Shown one piece after another: positions 1 to 5,611 of a DNA stretch of 5,611 bases (its first letter is position 1; each line of letters begins with the position of its first letter). The notes below the pieces were generated by a model that was not told the DNA's origin, ran no database searches, and saw only the letters and a program-made list of their open reading frames with translations. The translations under genes and the position numbers were made by a program. This DNA comes from Cyanobacteriota bacterium (GTDB lineage Bacteria > Cyanobacteriota > Cyanobacteriia > Leptolyngbyales > Leptolyngbyaceae): assembly GCA_027482985.1 (NCBI GenBank), contig JAIXVO010000484.1, positions 1 through 5,611 of the forward strand, written 5' to 3'.

Positions 1-319
1 ATAGGAGAACGCCTTCCTTACGAATATTGCGAAGGAGGGAACCGTGACGCGTCTGGTAGTAAGTAGCATCCATGAACAGGCAGCTAATCACCACATCATA
101 GTGAAGGGAGAGGTCAGCAACGACCTCTCCCGTTCGCTTGATTTCTTCACCCGGATTAACGGGTGGCTGGAGTACCACCAGCACATCAATATCTGACCCT
201 GGTTCGGCATCGCCACGCGCCTGGGAGCCGAAAAGAGTGAGGTGGAGCAGGCGATCGCCATAGAGGTCAGTGAGATCGCGCTTCAGGTGGGCAAGGATGG
301 GGGGAAGAGTGGAGTGCAT
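1..319 (-). CDS. MNT-type minimal nucleotidyltransferase, C-terminus cut by window edge
   Basis: The 106 visible residues form a stand-alone nucleotidyltransferase of the pol-beta superfamily. The signature GSQARGDAEPGSDIDV (residues 31-46) supplies the GS loop and the two metal-binding aspartates D43 and D45; D75 in HYDVVIS fits the third carboxylate. The reading ends in KEGVLL, which resembles the normal end of such proteins, so only a few residues are probably missing. The ATG at 319 is the only usable start: the frame holds no other start codon back to an in-frame stop. Its leader is unusually C-rich, and the nearest strong Shine-Dalgarno match (AGGAGG on the minus strand, 349-354) lies 29 nt upstream, too far for normal use. 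Members often pair with a HEPN-domain partner in toxin-antitoxin modules, where the nucleotidyltransferase adds AMP to the HEPN toxin. Such a partner would lie off the left edge, so this role is inferred only. The fold is clear; the substrate is unknown. Confidence 0.88.
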   Translation of the reverse strand, partial: MHSTLPPILAHLKRDLTDLYGDRLLHLTLFGSQARGDAEPGSDIDVLVVLQPPVNPGEEIKRTGEVVADLSLHYDVVISCLFMDATYYQTRHGSLLRNIRKEGVLL

Positions 320-382
320 GGTGGGTGGGGGGATTTGTTTTGCGTCAGCCTCCTGTCCTCTCCATCATAGATAACCGGGAGT

Positions 383-2062
383 TTACCGCTGCATTTCCTG
401 ATCGCTGCCTTCTTCTGACCCCACTTGTGCCGAGGCAAACACGGGACAAAAGCCGTCGGGTGTCACTTTCAGGTCAAACATGGGTGAGGCGGAGTTGCGA
501 CAGCGTTGGCCGCGATAGTGACGGCAGTTGCTACAGCAGTTGCGTAAGGGCGAGTTGGCATCCATCCAGTCCAGCAGGCGATCGCTGTTCTGACGCAAGA
601 TTTCCCGTTGGGGTAAGCCGCGTAACACTAACTCATTCCCCTGCCAGCGTGCCTCGATCAAGCCTGTATCGGCCAGTTGTCGCCAGCGGGGGTCAGTGGC
701 GATCGCCGTCGGGAAGGCGATCGTCACGGCGGTATCCATTTCAGTCAGTTCGCCTTCATAGCTACTTTCGGGCGCTTCCGGCTGCAAAAAGGTTTCGCCG
801 ACGGGTAACTCGACACAACTGCCAGCGGCGGGTGTATGCAGATGGTAACGACTGTGCAACTCATCCAGGCTGGTCAAATCTGCCAGGTAGAGGGGCGACC
901 CGTGGATGAACATGACGTGTTGCGGGCGCAGATTGTGAATCAGTTGGGTGGTGCCGGGACCGTCACAATGTTGCGCCAGCAGGTAGGTTTCCAGGTAGGG
1001 GCGAGATTTTGACCGTCGTGGCGTGGACGCAGGAAGGTTGGCGGGCGATCGATGGGGTTCTTCCGGTCGCAGAATGAGCCACTGGGCCGGATTGGCACTG
1101 TAATATTGCGTCAGATCCGTGGTTTCATCGGTCAACACGATGCTGGGGGTTTGACTCAACTCAGCGCGATCGCTGGGCAGGAGACGGCGCACGCGGGGAC
1201 GCACCCGTTCATCCCAAAAGAGCGGCTGGTGGCGGGCAAAGTTCTGAACGGCGGTGGGCAGGTGGGGCAGGATGTCCAGGTAGGCATCGCAGCCATTGGC
1301 GACCTGACCTTCTACCCAAATGTTGATGTCTCGTCCGGTGAAGTAATGGTGACTGCGGAGGAGCATCAGCAACTCTTGAGCCAATCCCAGCGAGGCAGGC
1401 AGCAGGATCGATTGCCCCTGCGAGATCGCCTGATTGATGCGTTCTGCCAGTTGGTTTTCCTGTTGCCGCCGATGGGGATGGCGGGCGGTGCCAAAACTCC
1501 CTTCCACAATCAGGACATCGGGTTGCAGTCCCCGCAATTCATCCAGGGGCAAGCCTTCGACTAAGCGGGTGTTGGATAGGAAAAAATCCCCGGTATACAG
1601 CACCGTGTAGGAACGGGGAGGATTGGTGTCTGGGGGCGGCGTGTAGGTGAGGAGAATCGCCGTCGCACCCGGTAAATGTCCCGCTGGGTAAAGTTCGGCG
1701 GTCAGCCCATCCAAAAACTCGACGGGGGTGCGGAGGGGGAGCGCGTGACAGGCGGGTAATAAGTCCGCTGCTTCAGCTGCCCAATTCAGGGGTAAAAGTT
1801 GGGTGGTGACTTCGCTGGCGTAAATGGGTAATTGGGGAAAGGCTTGGGCGAGGGTGAGTAAGCCACTGGCATGGTCGGCATGGGCATGGCTACACAACAC
1901 CAGATCGGCGGGTAAGGTACCAGGCGGGGTCACTGCCAGGAGTGGGTCGAGTTGCTTTAACCCACAGTCCAGCAGGACGCGATAGGGACCCAACCGTAAG
2001 AGCAGGCAAATTCCCTCATCCGCGTGACCGACTCCATAAGCCAGACATTCCAACTCAATCAC
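383..2062 (-). CDS. Beta-CASP metallo-beta-lactamase-fold hydrolase with C-terminal Cys cluster, probable nuclease
   Basis: A 559-residue protein with a metallo-beta-lactamase core. The metal motif SHAHADH is at residues 58-64 (H59, H61, D63, H64), the next metal ligand is H129 in PAGHLPGA, and D159 lies in LYTGDFF. A beta-CASP insertion follows: E187 in VEGSFG fits motif A, H365 in AQHCDGPG motif B and H387 in MFIHGSP motif C. This is the arrangement of CPSF73- and RNase J-like enzymes, so RNA (or DNA) phosphodiester cleavage is the likely activity; this is inferred from family. Residues 336-355 look like a flexible basic linker. The tail (509-541) holds C509, C510, C513, C521 and C539, giving a CxxC-x7-C-x17-C pattern that could bind zinc or an Fe-S cluster. 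The start is GTG at 2062; an in-frame TGA six codons upstream rules out a much longer protein, and a GAGGA lies about 12 nt before the start. The nucleotidyltransferase gene follows after 63 bp on the same strand. Confidence 0.9.
   Translation of the reverse strand: MIELECLAYGVGHADEGICLLLRLGPYRVLLDCGLKQLDPLLAVTPPGTLPADLVLCSHAHADHASGLLTLAQAFPQLPIYASEVTTQLLPLNWAAEAADLLPACHALPLRTPVEFLDGLTAELYPAGHLPGATAILLTYTPPPDTNPPRSYTVLYTGDFFLSNTRLVEGLPLDELRGLQPDVLIVEGSFGTARHPHRRQQENQLAERINQAISQGQSILLPASLGLAQELLMLLRSHHYFTGRDINIWVEGQVANGCDAYLDILPHLPTAVQNFARHQPLFWDERVRPRVRRLLPSDRAELSQTPSIVLTDETTDLTQYYSANPAQWLILRPEEPHRSPANLPASTPRRSKSRPYLETYLLAQHCDGPGTTQLIHNLRPQHVMFIHGSPLYLADLTSLDELHSRYHLHTPAAGSCVELPVGETFLQPEAPESSYEGELTEMDTAVTIAFPTAIATDPRWRQLADTGLIEARWQGNELVLRGLPQREILRQNSDRLLDWMDANSPLRNCCSNCRHYRGQRCRNSASPMFDLKVTPDGFCPVFASAQVGSEEGSDQEMQR
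440..538 (-). other. C-terminal cysteine cluster of the beta-CASP protein
   Basis: Residues 509-541 carry CCSNC, then RC eight residues on, and GFCPVF near the end, giving a CxxC-x7-C-x17-C layout after the catalytic domains. The spacing fits a small zinc-knuckle-like or Fe-S site, and the intervening NSASP and VTPDGFC resemble short cysteine motifs in other bacterial proteins. Metal type and role are not known from the sequence. Confidence 0.6.
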
Positions 2063-2155
2063 GTCGATGCAACTTCCTCAGATTGGCGATCGCGGGTGGA
2101 CTCAGTGCCCTCCTGTCAGCGGCAAAGGGCGTAAGCCTCAAAAAACATGATCAAA
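2063..2155. other. Leader region of the beta-CASP gene
   Basis: These 93 bp between the hairpin and the GTG start hold a HIP1 octamer (2086-2093) and a GAGGA about 12 nt before the start. I found no clear promoter hexamers, structured leader or further small gene here. Confidence 0.4.
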
Positions 2156-2182
2156 CGTCTCGATTGACGGTCAACCGAGACG
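2156..2182 (-). terminator. Hairpin terminator-like element downstream of probable ndhP
   Basis: On the minus strand CGTCTCG and CGAGACG form a perfect 7-bp outer stem that extends through one G-T wobble and four more pairs to about 12 bp around a 3-nt loop. It begins 24 nt after the stop codon of the small membrane protein gene. On that strand it is followed by TTTGATCATG and then six Ts, an imperfect U-tract. On the plus strand no T-run follows, so it most likely ends minus-strand transcription before the beta-CASP gene. Confidence 0.5.
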
Positions 2183-2206
2183 ACATTGACAGTGAGCAAC
2201 TGGACA

Positions 2207-2329
2207 TTAATGCGCCGAACCGTTGCCGTGATATTTATCGGAATCGTAAAAGCCGTTGCGGGTACCGAAGAACAGGCAGGCCACTGTAAAGACGACGGTT
2301 AAAGCCACGATTATTAATTTCACATCCAT
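2207..2329 (-). CDS. ndhP: Small single-helix membrane protein, probable NDH-1 subunit NdhP
   Basis: A 40-residue protein of about 4.4 kDa starting MDVKLIIVAL. Residues 4-22 form one hydrophobic transmembrane helix, followed by a polar tail FGTRNGFYDSDKYHGNGSAH rich in Asp, Gly and His. A short N-terminus, one helix and a conserved-looking soluble tail are typical of the small subunits of thylakoid photosynthetic complexes. The tail resembles what I recall of NdhP, a small subunit of the large NDH-1 complex that stabilises it for cyclic electron flow and respiration; that match is from memory, not a search. Another small subunit such as NdhQ, or an unnamed cyanobacterial protein, is possible. 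An in-frame ATG three codons upstream (2338) would give a 43-residue form; a weak GAG lies 11 nt before the chosen ATG. A hairpin follows the stop, so the gene is probably monocistronic. Confidence 0.65.
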   Translation of the reverse strand: MDVKLIIVALTVVFTVACLFFGTRNGFYDSDKYHGNGSAH

Positions 2330-2495
2330 AATTATCATCACTCGCTTTGGTCAAGATGGGTTTTGCTGTCATTCAGCGTTGATCGAGCCATGGGGTTAAA
2401 ATGGGCGATCGCAACGCGGCTTAAAGGCGCTTGCAGGCATTGTAAAACGGATTTCGGTGGGCTTGTACAATTCAAAGGTTTTCACAAGAAATCGG
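2330..2495. promoter_or_regulatory. Divergent intergenic control region between probable ndhP and mpg
   Basis: This 166-bp spacer must hold both promoters. TACAAT, a fair -10 match, occurs once on each strand: at 2466-2471 (plus) and at 2439-2444 (minus, reading ATTGTA on the plus strand). The plus copy overlaps an 8-bp palindrome TTGTACAA (2463-2470). Neither copy has a well-spaced -35 hexamer; the candidates give a 20-bp spacer. A HIP1 octamer sits at 2405-2412. Use of either -10 is inferred. Confidence 0.3.
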
Positions 2496-3110
2496 ATGAC
2501 TCCTGCTGATTCAACCTTTCTCCCGGCGGACTGGTTTGCCCGCCCTGCCACTGATGTCGCTCCTGATAGTATCGGCTGTACCCTCGTGCGCGAACTCCCC
2601 AATGGACAGATCTTGCGGGGGCGGATCGTGGAAACGGAAGCCTATACCCCTGATGATCCGGCCTGTCATGCCTATCGCCGTCAGACCCAACGCAATGCCG
2701 TCATGTTTGGCCCACCCGGAATCGCCTATGTATATCTGATTTACGGCATCTATCACTGCCTCAACTTGGTGACGGATGCCGATGGTGTCCCCAGTGCCGT
2801 CCTGATTCGCGCCCTGGAACTAGACACCCTGCCTCCCAGCCTAGATCTTGCGACTCCCCCAAAACTCCACCGGATCGCCGCTGGCCCCGGCAAACTCTGT
2901 CGCGCCTTGCAAATCGATCGCAGCCTGAATGCCCACCCACTCCACCCCAGTTCATCCCTCTGGCTCGAACCCCGCCCCACCAACTGGCAACACCAACTCG
3001 ACTCCGGCCACCTCACCCTCACCCAAACCACCCGCATTGGTCTGACTCAAGGAGTCGATTTACCCTGGCGGTGGTATTTGAGTAATTCGGCGGCGGTGTC
3101 GAAGCGGTGA
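2496..3110 (+). CDS. mpg: 3-methyladenine DNA glycosylase, AAG/MPG family
   Basis: A 204-residue member of the alkyladenine DNA glycosylase family, which removes alkylated and deaminated purines such as 3-methyladenine, 7-methylguanine and hypoxanthine from DNA in base excision repair. It carries GRIVETEAY at residues 42-50, with E48 matching the catalytic glutamate (E125 in human AAG) and Y50 the base-stacking tyrosine. H58, Y80 in YVYLIYG, N90 and R105 in VLIRALE match other active-site residues, and Y83 fits the intercalating tyrosine. GPGKLCRAL (residues 130-138) and TTRIGL complete the fold. The length is normal for bacterial forms. ATG 2496 is preferred to the in-frame GTG at 2457 because homologues begin shortly before the FFARPA-like segment, here WFARPA, and a possible -10 box at 2466-2471 would leave the GTG untranscribed. 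No strong ribosome binding site precedes it. The gene converges on gltX. Confidence 0.93.
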   Translation: MTPADSTFLPADWFARPATDVAPDSIGCTLVRELPNGQILRGRIVETEAYTPDDPACHAYRRQTQRNAVMFGPPGIAYVYLIYGIYHCLNLVTDADGVPSAVLIRALELDTLPPSLDLATPPKLHRIAAGPGKLCRALQIDRSLNAHPLHPSSSLWLEPRPTNWQHQLDSGHLTLTQTTRIGLTQGVDLPWRWYLSNSAAVSKR

Positions 3111-3113
3111 GGG

Positions 3114-3148
3114 GGCAGGAGGCAGGAGGCAGGAGGCAGGAGGCAGGA
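3114..3148 (+). repeat. Five perfect tandem GGCAGGA heptamers
   Basis: Five identical 7-bp units run head to tail, starting 3 bp after the mpg stop codon. Heptamer arrays of this sort, the short tandemly repeated repetitive sequences, are known from cyanobacterial intergenic DNA. From 3149 to 3183 the strand is all purine, so the tract from 3108 to 3183 is purine apart from one T and the five Cs of the heptamers. Confidence 0.9.
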
Positions 3149-3183
3149 GAGGAAGAGGAAGGGAGGGAGAAGGAGAGGAAGGA
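3149..3183 (+). repeat. Polypurine low-complexity tract
   Basis: This stretch consists only of G and A, built from GGA, GAA and GGGA steps, and directly continues the heptamer array. Such tracts can form unusual structures and slip during replication. No coding potential is credible on either strand. Confidence 0.75.
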
Positions 3184-3188
3184 CGATG

Positions 3189-3217
3189 TCGTAGAGACGT
3201 ACCGCTGGTACGTCTAT
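3189..3217. repeat. Palindromic repeat element, copy 1
   Basis: A 29-bp element whose core (3195-3215) is AGACGTACC, a 3-nt loop GCT, and GGTACGTCT, a perfect 9-bp stem. The left flank TCGTAG resembles the GTAGAGACG palindromes widespread in filamentous and other cyanobacterial genomes. It differs from copy 2 only in one loop base. No T-run follows on either strand, so it is not a standard terminator. Confidence 0.8.
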
Positions 3218-3255
3218 GTAGGGGTTTGGGGCGGGGAGGCAACGCAAGACCAATA

Positions 3256-3284
3256 TCGTAGAGACGTACCGCCGGTACGTCTAT
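3256..3284. repeat. Palindromic repeat element, copy 2
   Basis: The second 29-bp copy lies 67 bp downstream of the first in the same orientation. Its core (3262-3282) has the same 9-bp stem, AGACGTACC with GGTACGTCT, around the loop GCC in place of GCT. Both arms are identical to those of copy 1. It sits 25 bp past the gltX stop codon on the minus strand. Confidence 0.8.
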
Positions 3285-3309
3285 CCGGCGATTTGCGGGG
3301 AGGCAGGGA

Positions 3310-4761
3310 TTACGCCTGGGTAGCGTCGATCGCGGTTTGCAGGCGGGTCGTATCCCAACCGTGATGATGGAGGAGGAGCCAGGATTGGATCAGGTCGGGA
3401 CCTTTGGTTTCACCCGTGAGGGCAACCCGCAAGATGGGTTTGAGTTGACCTTCTTTGCGACCTAAGGCTTGCGCGACTTGTTTGATCAGGGCTTGGGAGG
3501 TTTCTTCGGTCAGGGACTCAACCGTAGGGAGGGCAGCGGCGATCGCCTGCACAATTTCCTTGGAACCATCCTGCTTCAGCTTCTTCAAGGCATCTTCTGA
3601 AAAACCGACTTCGGGCACGAACAAATAGCGGGTCATCGCGACACAGTCATCCAGACGGGCGAGACTTTGGGAGATTAAAGCTGTGGTCTGTTCCAGCCAG
3701 GGGCGATCGCCCGTTGGATCAAATGCGTAACCTGCCGCGTGCCAGTAGGGGAGTAATAAATCGGTCAGCTCAGGGACGGGGACGTGATGCAAGTATTGGC
3801 TATTGAGCCAGTTGAGTTTGTCCCAGTCGAATTTTGCGCCTGCCTTGTTGACCCGTTCAAACCCAAATTGGGTGGCCGCTTCGGGCAGGGTGAAAATTTC
3901 CTGGGTCGCGTCGGGGGGTGTCCAACCGAGCAGAGTCATGTAGTTGGCGAGGGCGGGTGCGATGTAGCCCATCTGCTGAAAGTCGGAGATGGAGGTGACA
4001 CCATCCCGCTTGGAAAGTTTCGCTCCTTGCTGGTTCAGGATCAGCGGGGTGTGACCAAATTCCGGCACTTTGGCACCCAACGCTTCGTACAACAAAATCT
4101 GTTTGGGCGTATTCCCAATGTGGTCTTCCCCCCGGATGACGTGGGTGATCGCCATATCAATGTCGTCCACCACCACCACGAAGTTGTAGAGGGGTTGCCC
4201 AATGTCCTGCTGCGAAGCTGCCCGCGCAATCACCATGTCGCCGCCCAGATCGCGCCCTTTCCAGGAAATCTCGCCGCGTACCAGGTCATGCCAGACAATT
4301 TCGCGATCGTCGTCAATCTTAAAGCGAATCACCGCCGTCCGCCCTTCGGCTTCGTAAGCGGCCTGTTGTTCTGGTGTCAGATGCCGATGCCCATTGTTGT
4401 AGCGGGGGGCTTCGCCTTTCGTCTTTTGGGATTCTCGCATGGCATCCAGTTCTGCCGGGGTTTCGTAGGCGCGATAGGCCAAGCCTTTATCCAACAATTC
4501 CTGGATTTTGGGACGGTACAAGTCCAGGCGATCGCTCTGAAAAATCGGCCCTTCATCCCACTGCAAGCCTAACCATTGCAGGCCATCAAGAATATTTTGG
4601 GTAAATTCGGGGCGCGATCGCTCCAGGTCAGTATCCTCAATCCGCAAGATAAACGTGCCGTTATGGTGACGGGCATACAACCAGTTGAACACCGCCGTGC
4701 GAGCTGTGCCGATGTGCAGATTGCCCGTAGGACTGGGAGCGATGCGAACGCGAACAGACAT
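3310..4761 (-). CDS. gltX: Glutamyl-tRNA synthetase
   Basis: A complete 483-residue class I aminoacyl-tRNA synthetase that charges tRNA-Glu with glutamate in the cytoplasm. The HIGH motif is HIGT at residues 16-19, inside [13 protein letters not shown]; the KMSKS equivalent is KLSKR at residues 248-252. [10 protein letters not shown] (40-49), [14 protein letters not shown] (208-221) and LNWLNSQY (316-323) are also typical. The C-terminal third is the helical anticodon-binding region. The zinc-binding cysteines that E. coli GluRS has near residues 98-125 are absent: this region has none, and the only Cys in the protein is C373. In cyanobacteria the enzyme normally also mischarges tRNA-Gln for later amidation, and its product feeds tetrapyrrole synthesis through glutamyl-tRNA reductase; both points are from family knowledge. 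The start is ATG, with a weak GGA about 6 nt upstream. Convergent with mpg. Confidence 0.97.
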   Translation of the reverse strand: MSVRVRIAPSPTGNLHIGTARTAVFNWLYARHHNGTFILRIEDTDLERSRPEFTQNILDGLQWLGLQWDEGPIFQSDRLDLYRPKIQELLDKGLAYRAYETPAELDAMRESQKTKGEAPRYNNGHRHLTPEQQAAYEAEGRTAVIRFKIDDDREIVWHDLVRGEISWKGRDLGGDMVIARAASQQDIGQPLYNFVVVVDDIDMAITHVIRGEDHIGNTPKQILLYEALGAKVPEFGHTPLILNQQGAKLSKRDGVTSISDFQQMGYIAPALANYMTLLGWTPPDATQEIFTLPEAATQFGFERVNKAGAKFDWDKLNWLNSQYLHHVPVPELTDLLLPYWHAAGYAFDPTGDRPWLEQTTALISQSLARLDDCVAMTRYLFVPEVGFSEDALKKLKQDGSKEIVQAIAAALPTVESLTEETSQALIKQVAQALGRKEGQLKPILRVALTGETKGPDLIQSWLLLHHHGWDTTRLQTAIDATQA

Positions 4762-4793
4762 AAAGATCCAGGTTGAATTTTTGTGCAGTCCTT

Positions 4794-4799
4794 ATTCTA
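4794..4799 (-). promoter_or_regulatory. Possible -10 box of the gltX promoter
   Basis: On the minus strand TAGAAT lies 32 nt before the gltX start codon, a plausible -10 position for a short leader. The hexamer expected about 17 bp further upstream is a poor -35 match. This is suggested by position and sequence only. Confidence 0.3.
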
Positions 4800-4861
4800 A
4801 AGGGAACCGACCGTGGAAAGGCAGGAATCGAAAGGTAGAGACTGCCACTATCAGGCAAGCT

Positions 4862-5020
4862 TCAGCCCATCCGAGCAGGCGCTTCCACCCAATGACATTC
4901 TTTTTTCCCATTCACCTCCACCCACGTCAGCACCAGCGACGGCGGCGGCACCAGAATTGGGGTCGTTAGCGTCGCAAGAACAGTCGCAGCGGACGGCAAA
5001 GGCACACCAGAGGAACGCAT
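4862..5020 (-). CDS. Possible small protein of 52 residues, unrecognised
   Basis: A short reading frame between accC and gltX on their strand. The ATG at 5020 is preceded by AGGA with a 9-nt gap, a good ribosome binding site. An in-frame ATG 14 codons upstream (5062) has no such site. The product starts MRSSGVPLPSAATVL, has a Thr/Pro-rich middle (TTPILVPPPSLV), then LTWVEVNGKKECHWVE, which alternates polar and hydrophobic residues like a beta hairpin, with one Cys and one His. It has no convincing signal peptide or transmembrane helix. I do not recognise the family. The tail looks protein-like rather than random, but the frame could still be spurious. It lies 133 bp after accC and 100 bp before gltX, so it may have its own promoter. 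Confidence 0.42.
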   Translation of the reverse strand: MRSSGVPLPSAATVLATLTTPILVPPPSLVLTWVEVNGKKECHWVEAPARMG

Positions 5021-5118
5021 ATATTTAAGTCCTGTGATTCCATGTGAGGGATGCTGCAGCACTTAACAGCGCGATCGCTCCCCTTTATGCCGTTCTCTAA
5101 GGTAATCTGCGCTGCGCC

Positions 5119-5153
5119 GCCCTCTGCCTGCTGCCCTCCGCCCTCTGCCCTCA
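5119..5153 (-). repeat. Degenerate heptamer array after accC stop codon
   Basis: On the plus strand five 7-bp units read GCCCTCT, GCCTGCT, GCCCTCC, GCCCTCT and GCCCTCA, ending at the base next to the accC stop codon. In the sense of accC they read as G-rich units of the AGAGGGC type, similar in period and composition to the GGCAGGA array after mpg. The units are diverged, so this looks like an older or mixed array. Confidence 0.7.
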
Positions 5154-5611
5154 CTACCGCTTGGGCATCATCACCTGTTCCACAAAATTCGTGTAGATAT
5201 CGCCTTTTTGAAACTCTGGAGTTTCCAGGATGCGCTGGTGGAAGTTGATGGTGGTGGGTAGACCCGTAATCGCGCACTCTCGGAGGGCACGCCGCATCCG
5301 CCGGATGGCTGCAGGGCGATCCTTGCCCCAGACAATCAGCTTGCCAATCAGGGAGTCGTAGTAGGGCGGAATTTCGTAGTCCGTGTAGACGTGGGAATCC
5401 ATGCGGACACCGGGGCCACTGGGGGGCAAATAGCCACTAATGCGACCCGGATGAGGCCGGAAATTTTGGTCAGGATCTTCGGCATTAATCCGACATTCGA
5501 TCGCGTGTCCCCGCAACACGACATCTTCTTGAGTAAAGGACAGTCGTTCGCCCTGGGCCACGCGAATTTGTTCGGCAATCAGGTCGAGTCCGGTAATCAT
5601 TTCGGTGACGG
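5154..5611 (-). CDS. accC: Biotin carboxylase subunit of acetyl-CoA carboxylase, 3' part
   Basis: The last 151 codons of AccC, which carboxylates biotin on its carrier protein using ATP and bicarbonate in the first committed step of fatty acid synthesis. The frame is open to the right edge and enters as VTEMITGLDL, the conserved segment carrying the catalytic glutamate that follows HPVT. GHAIECRINAEDP holds the arginine matching R338 of E. coli AccC, and PPYYDSLIGKLIVWG and the ATP-grasp C-terminal lobe follow. The ending NFVEQVMMPKR is of normal length for the family. About two thirds of the protein lies beyond the window. The stop is TAG at 5156-5154, immediately followed in the gene's sense by a G-rich heptamer array. 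No other ACC subunit is visible, which fits the scattered acc genes of cyanobacteria. Confidence 0.96.
   Translation of the reverse strand, partial: VTEMITGLDLIAEQIRVAQGERLSFTQEDVVLRGHAIECRINAEDPDQNFRPHPGRISGYLPPSGPGVRMDSHVYTDYEIPPYYDSLIGKLIVWGKDRPAAIRRMRRALRECAITGLPTTINFHQRILETPEFQKGDIYTNFVEQVMMPKR

Larger units (their letters stand above)
251..5078. repeat. Dispersed HIP1 octamers (GCGATCGC), 11 copies
   Basis: Copies begin at 251, 578, 699, 1166, 2086, 2405, 3539, 3703, 4528, 4614 and 5071, about one per 510 bp, in genes and spacers alike. The feature spans the first to the last copy. Chance alone would give far less than one in this length. HIP1 abundance is a recognised mark of many cyanobacterial genomes and is the main basis for the taxonomic call. 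Confidence 0.95.

Noticed and set aside
1052..1564. 170-codon plus-strand frame inside the beta-CASP gene
   Set aside because: It is antisense to conserved coding sequence, matches no recognised family and has no supporting start signals; high GC content makes such shadows common.
3198..3210. GTA...TAC spacing inside the palindromic repeats, as in an NtcA nitrogen-control site
   Set aside because: The gap is 7 bp rather than the 8 bp of NtcA sites, and the bases belong to a repeated palindrome lying at the 3' ends of genes.
3047..3253. Minus-strand frame rich in Pro, Leu, Ser and Cys across the mpg/gltX spacer
   Set aside because: Its low-complexity product is the translation of the heptamer array and polypurine tract, and it overlaps the mpg end.
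3189..3284. The two palindromes as intrinsic terminators for mpg and gltX
   Set aside because: Neither copy is followed by a T-run on either strand; a 3'-end role is possible, but not the standard terminator form.
3114..3284. A CRISPR array in the mpg/gltX spacer
   Set aside because: The units are 7-bp direct repeats without spacers plus only two palindromes, with no series of equal-length repeats and unique spacers.
3784..4572. 262-codon plus-strand frame inside gltX
   Set aside because: It lies wholly antisense to conserved GluRS motifs and its product looks like a shadow translation.
5032..5046. TGTGA-N5-TGTGA, resembling a CRP half-site pair
   Set aside because: The two halves are direct rather than inverted repeats, so they do not make a CRP-type site.

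Overview
This window looks like chromosomal DNA from a cyanobacterium. The palindromic octamer HIP1 (GCGATCGC) occurs 11 times in 5.6 kb, a density that only cyanobacteria normally show. The proteins are of cyanobacterial type, including a 40-residue single-helix protein resembling the NDH-1 subunit NdhP. GC content is moderate to high. The genus cannot be fixed from this sequence alone. It reads as an ordinary core-genome segment: no transposase, phage gene, CRISPR array, rRNA or tRNA was seen.

Layout, left to right. Positions 1-319 (minus) hold most of a small MNT-type nucleotidyltransferase whose last residues lie off the left edge. Positions 383-2062 (minus) encode a beta-CASP metallo-beta-lactamase-fold hydrolase of 559 residues with a cysteine cluster at its C-terminus. 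Positions 2207-2329 (minus) hold the probable ndhP gene, followed by a terminator-like hairpin at 2156-2182. A divergent control region of about 165 bp separates it from a plus-strand 3-methyladenine DNA glycosylase gene (2496-3110). Between that gene and the convergent gltX (3310-4761, minus) lies a 199-bp spacer made almost entirely of repeats: five perfect GGCAGGA heptamers, a polypurine tract and two near-identical 29-bp palindromic elements. Upstream of gltX, a possible 52-residue protein (4862-5020, minus) precedes the 3' third of accC (5154-5611, minus), which runs off the right edge.

The genes do not form one pathway. They are housekeeping functions: tRNA charging (which also supplies glutamyl-tRNA for tetrapyrroles), the first step of fatty acid synthesis, alkylation repair, cyclic electron flow and probable RNA processing. 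Most are probably transcribed separately; the hydrolase and nucleotidyltransferase genes (63 bp apart, same strand) are the likeliest shared transcript.

No convincing new biological system is visible. The points most worth a second look are the heptamer repeats placed directly after the stop codons of two unrelated genes in the same sense, the paired palindromes between the convergent genes, the two very small genes, and the cysteine tail of the beta-CASP protein.
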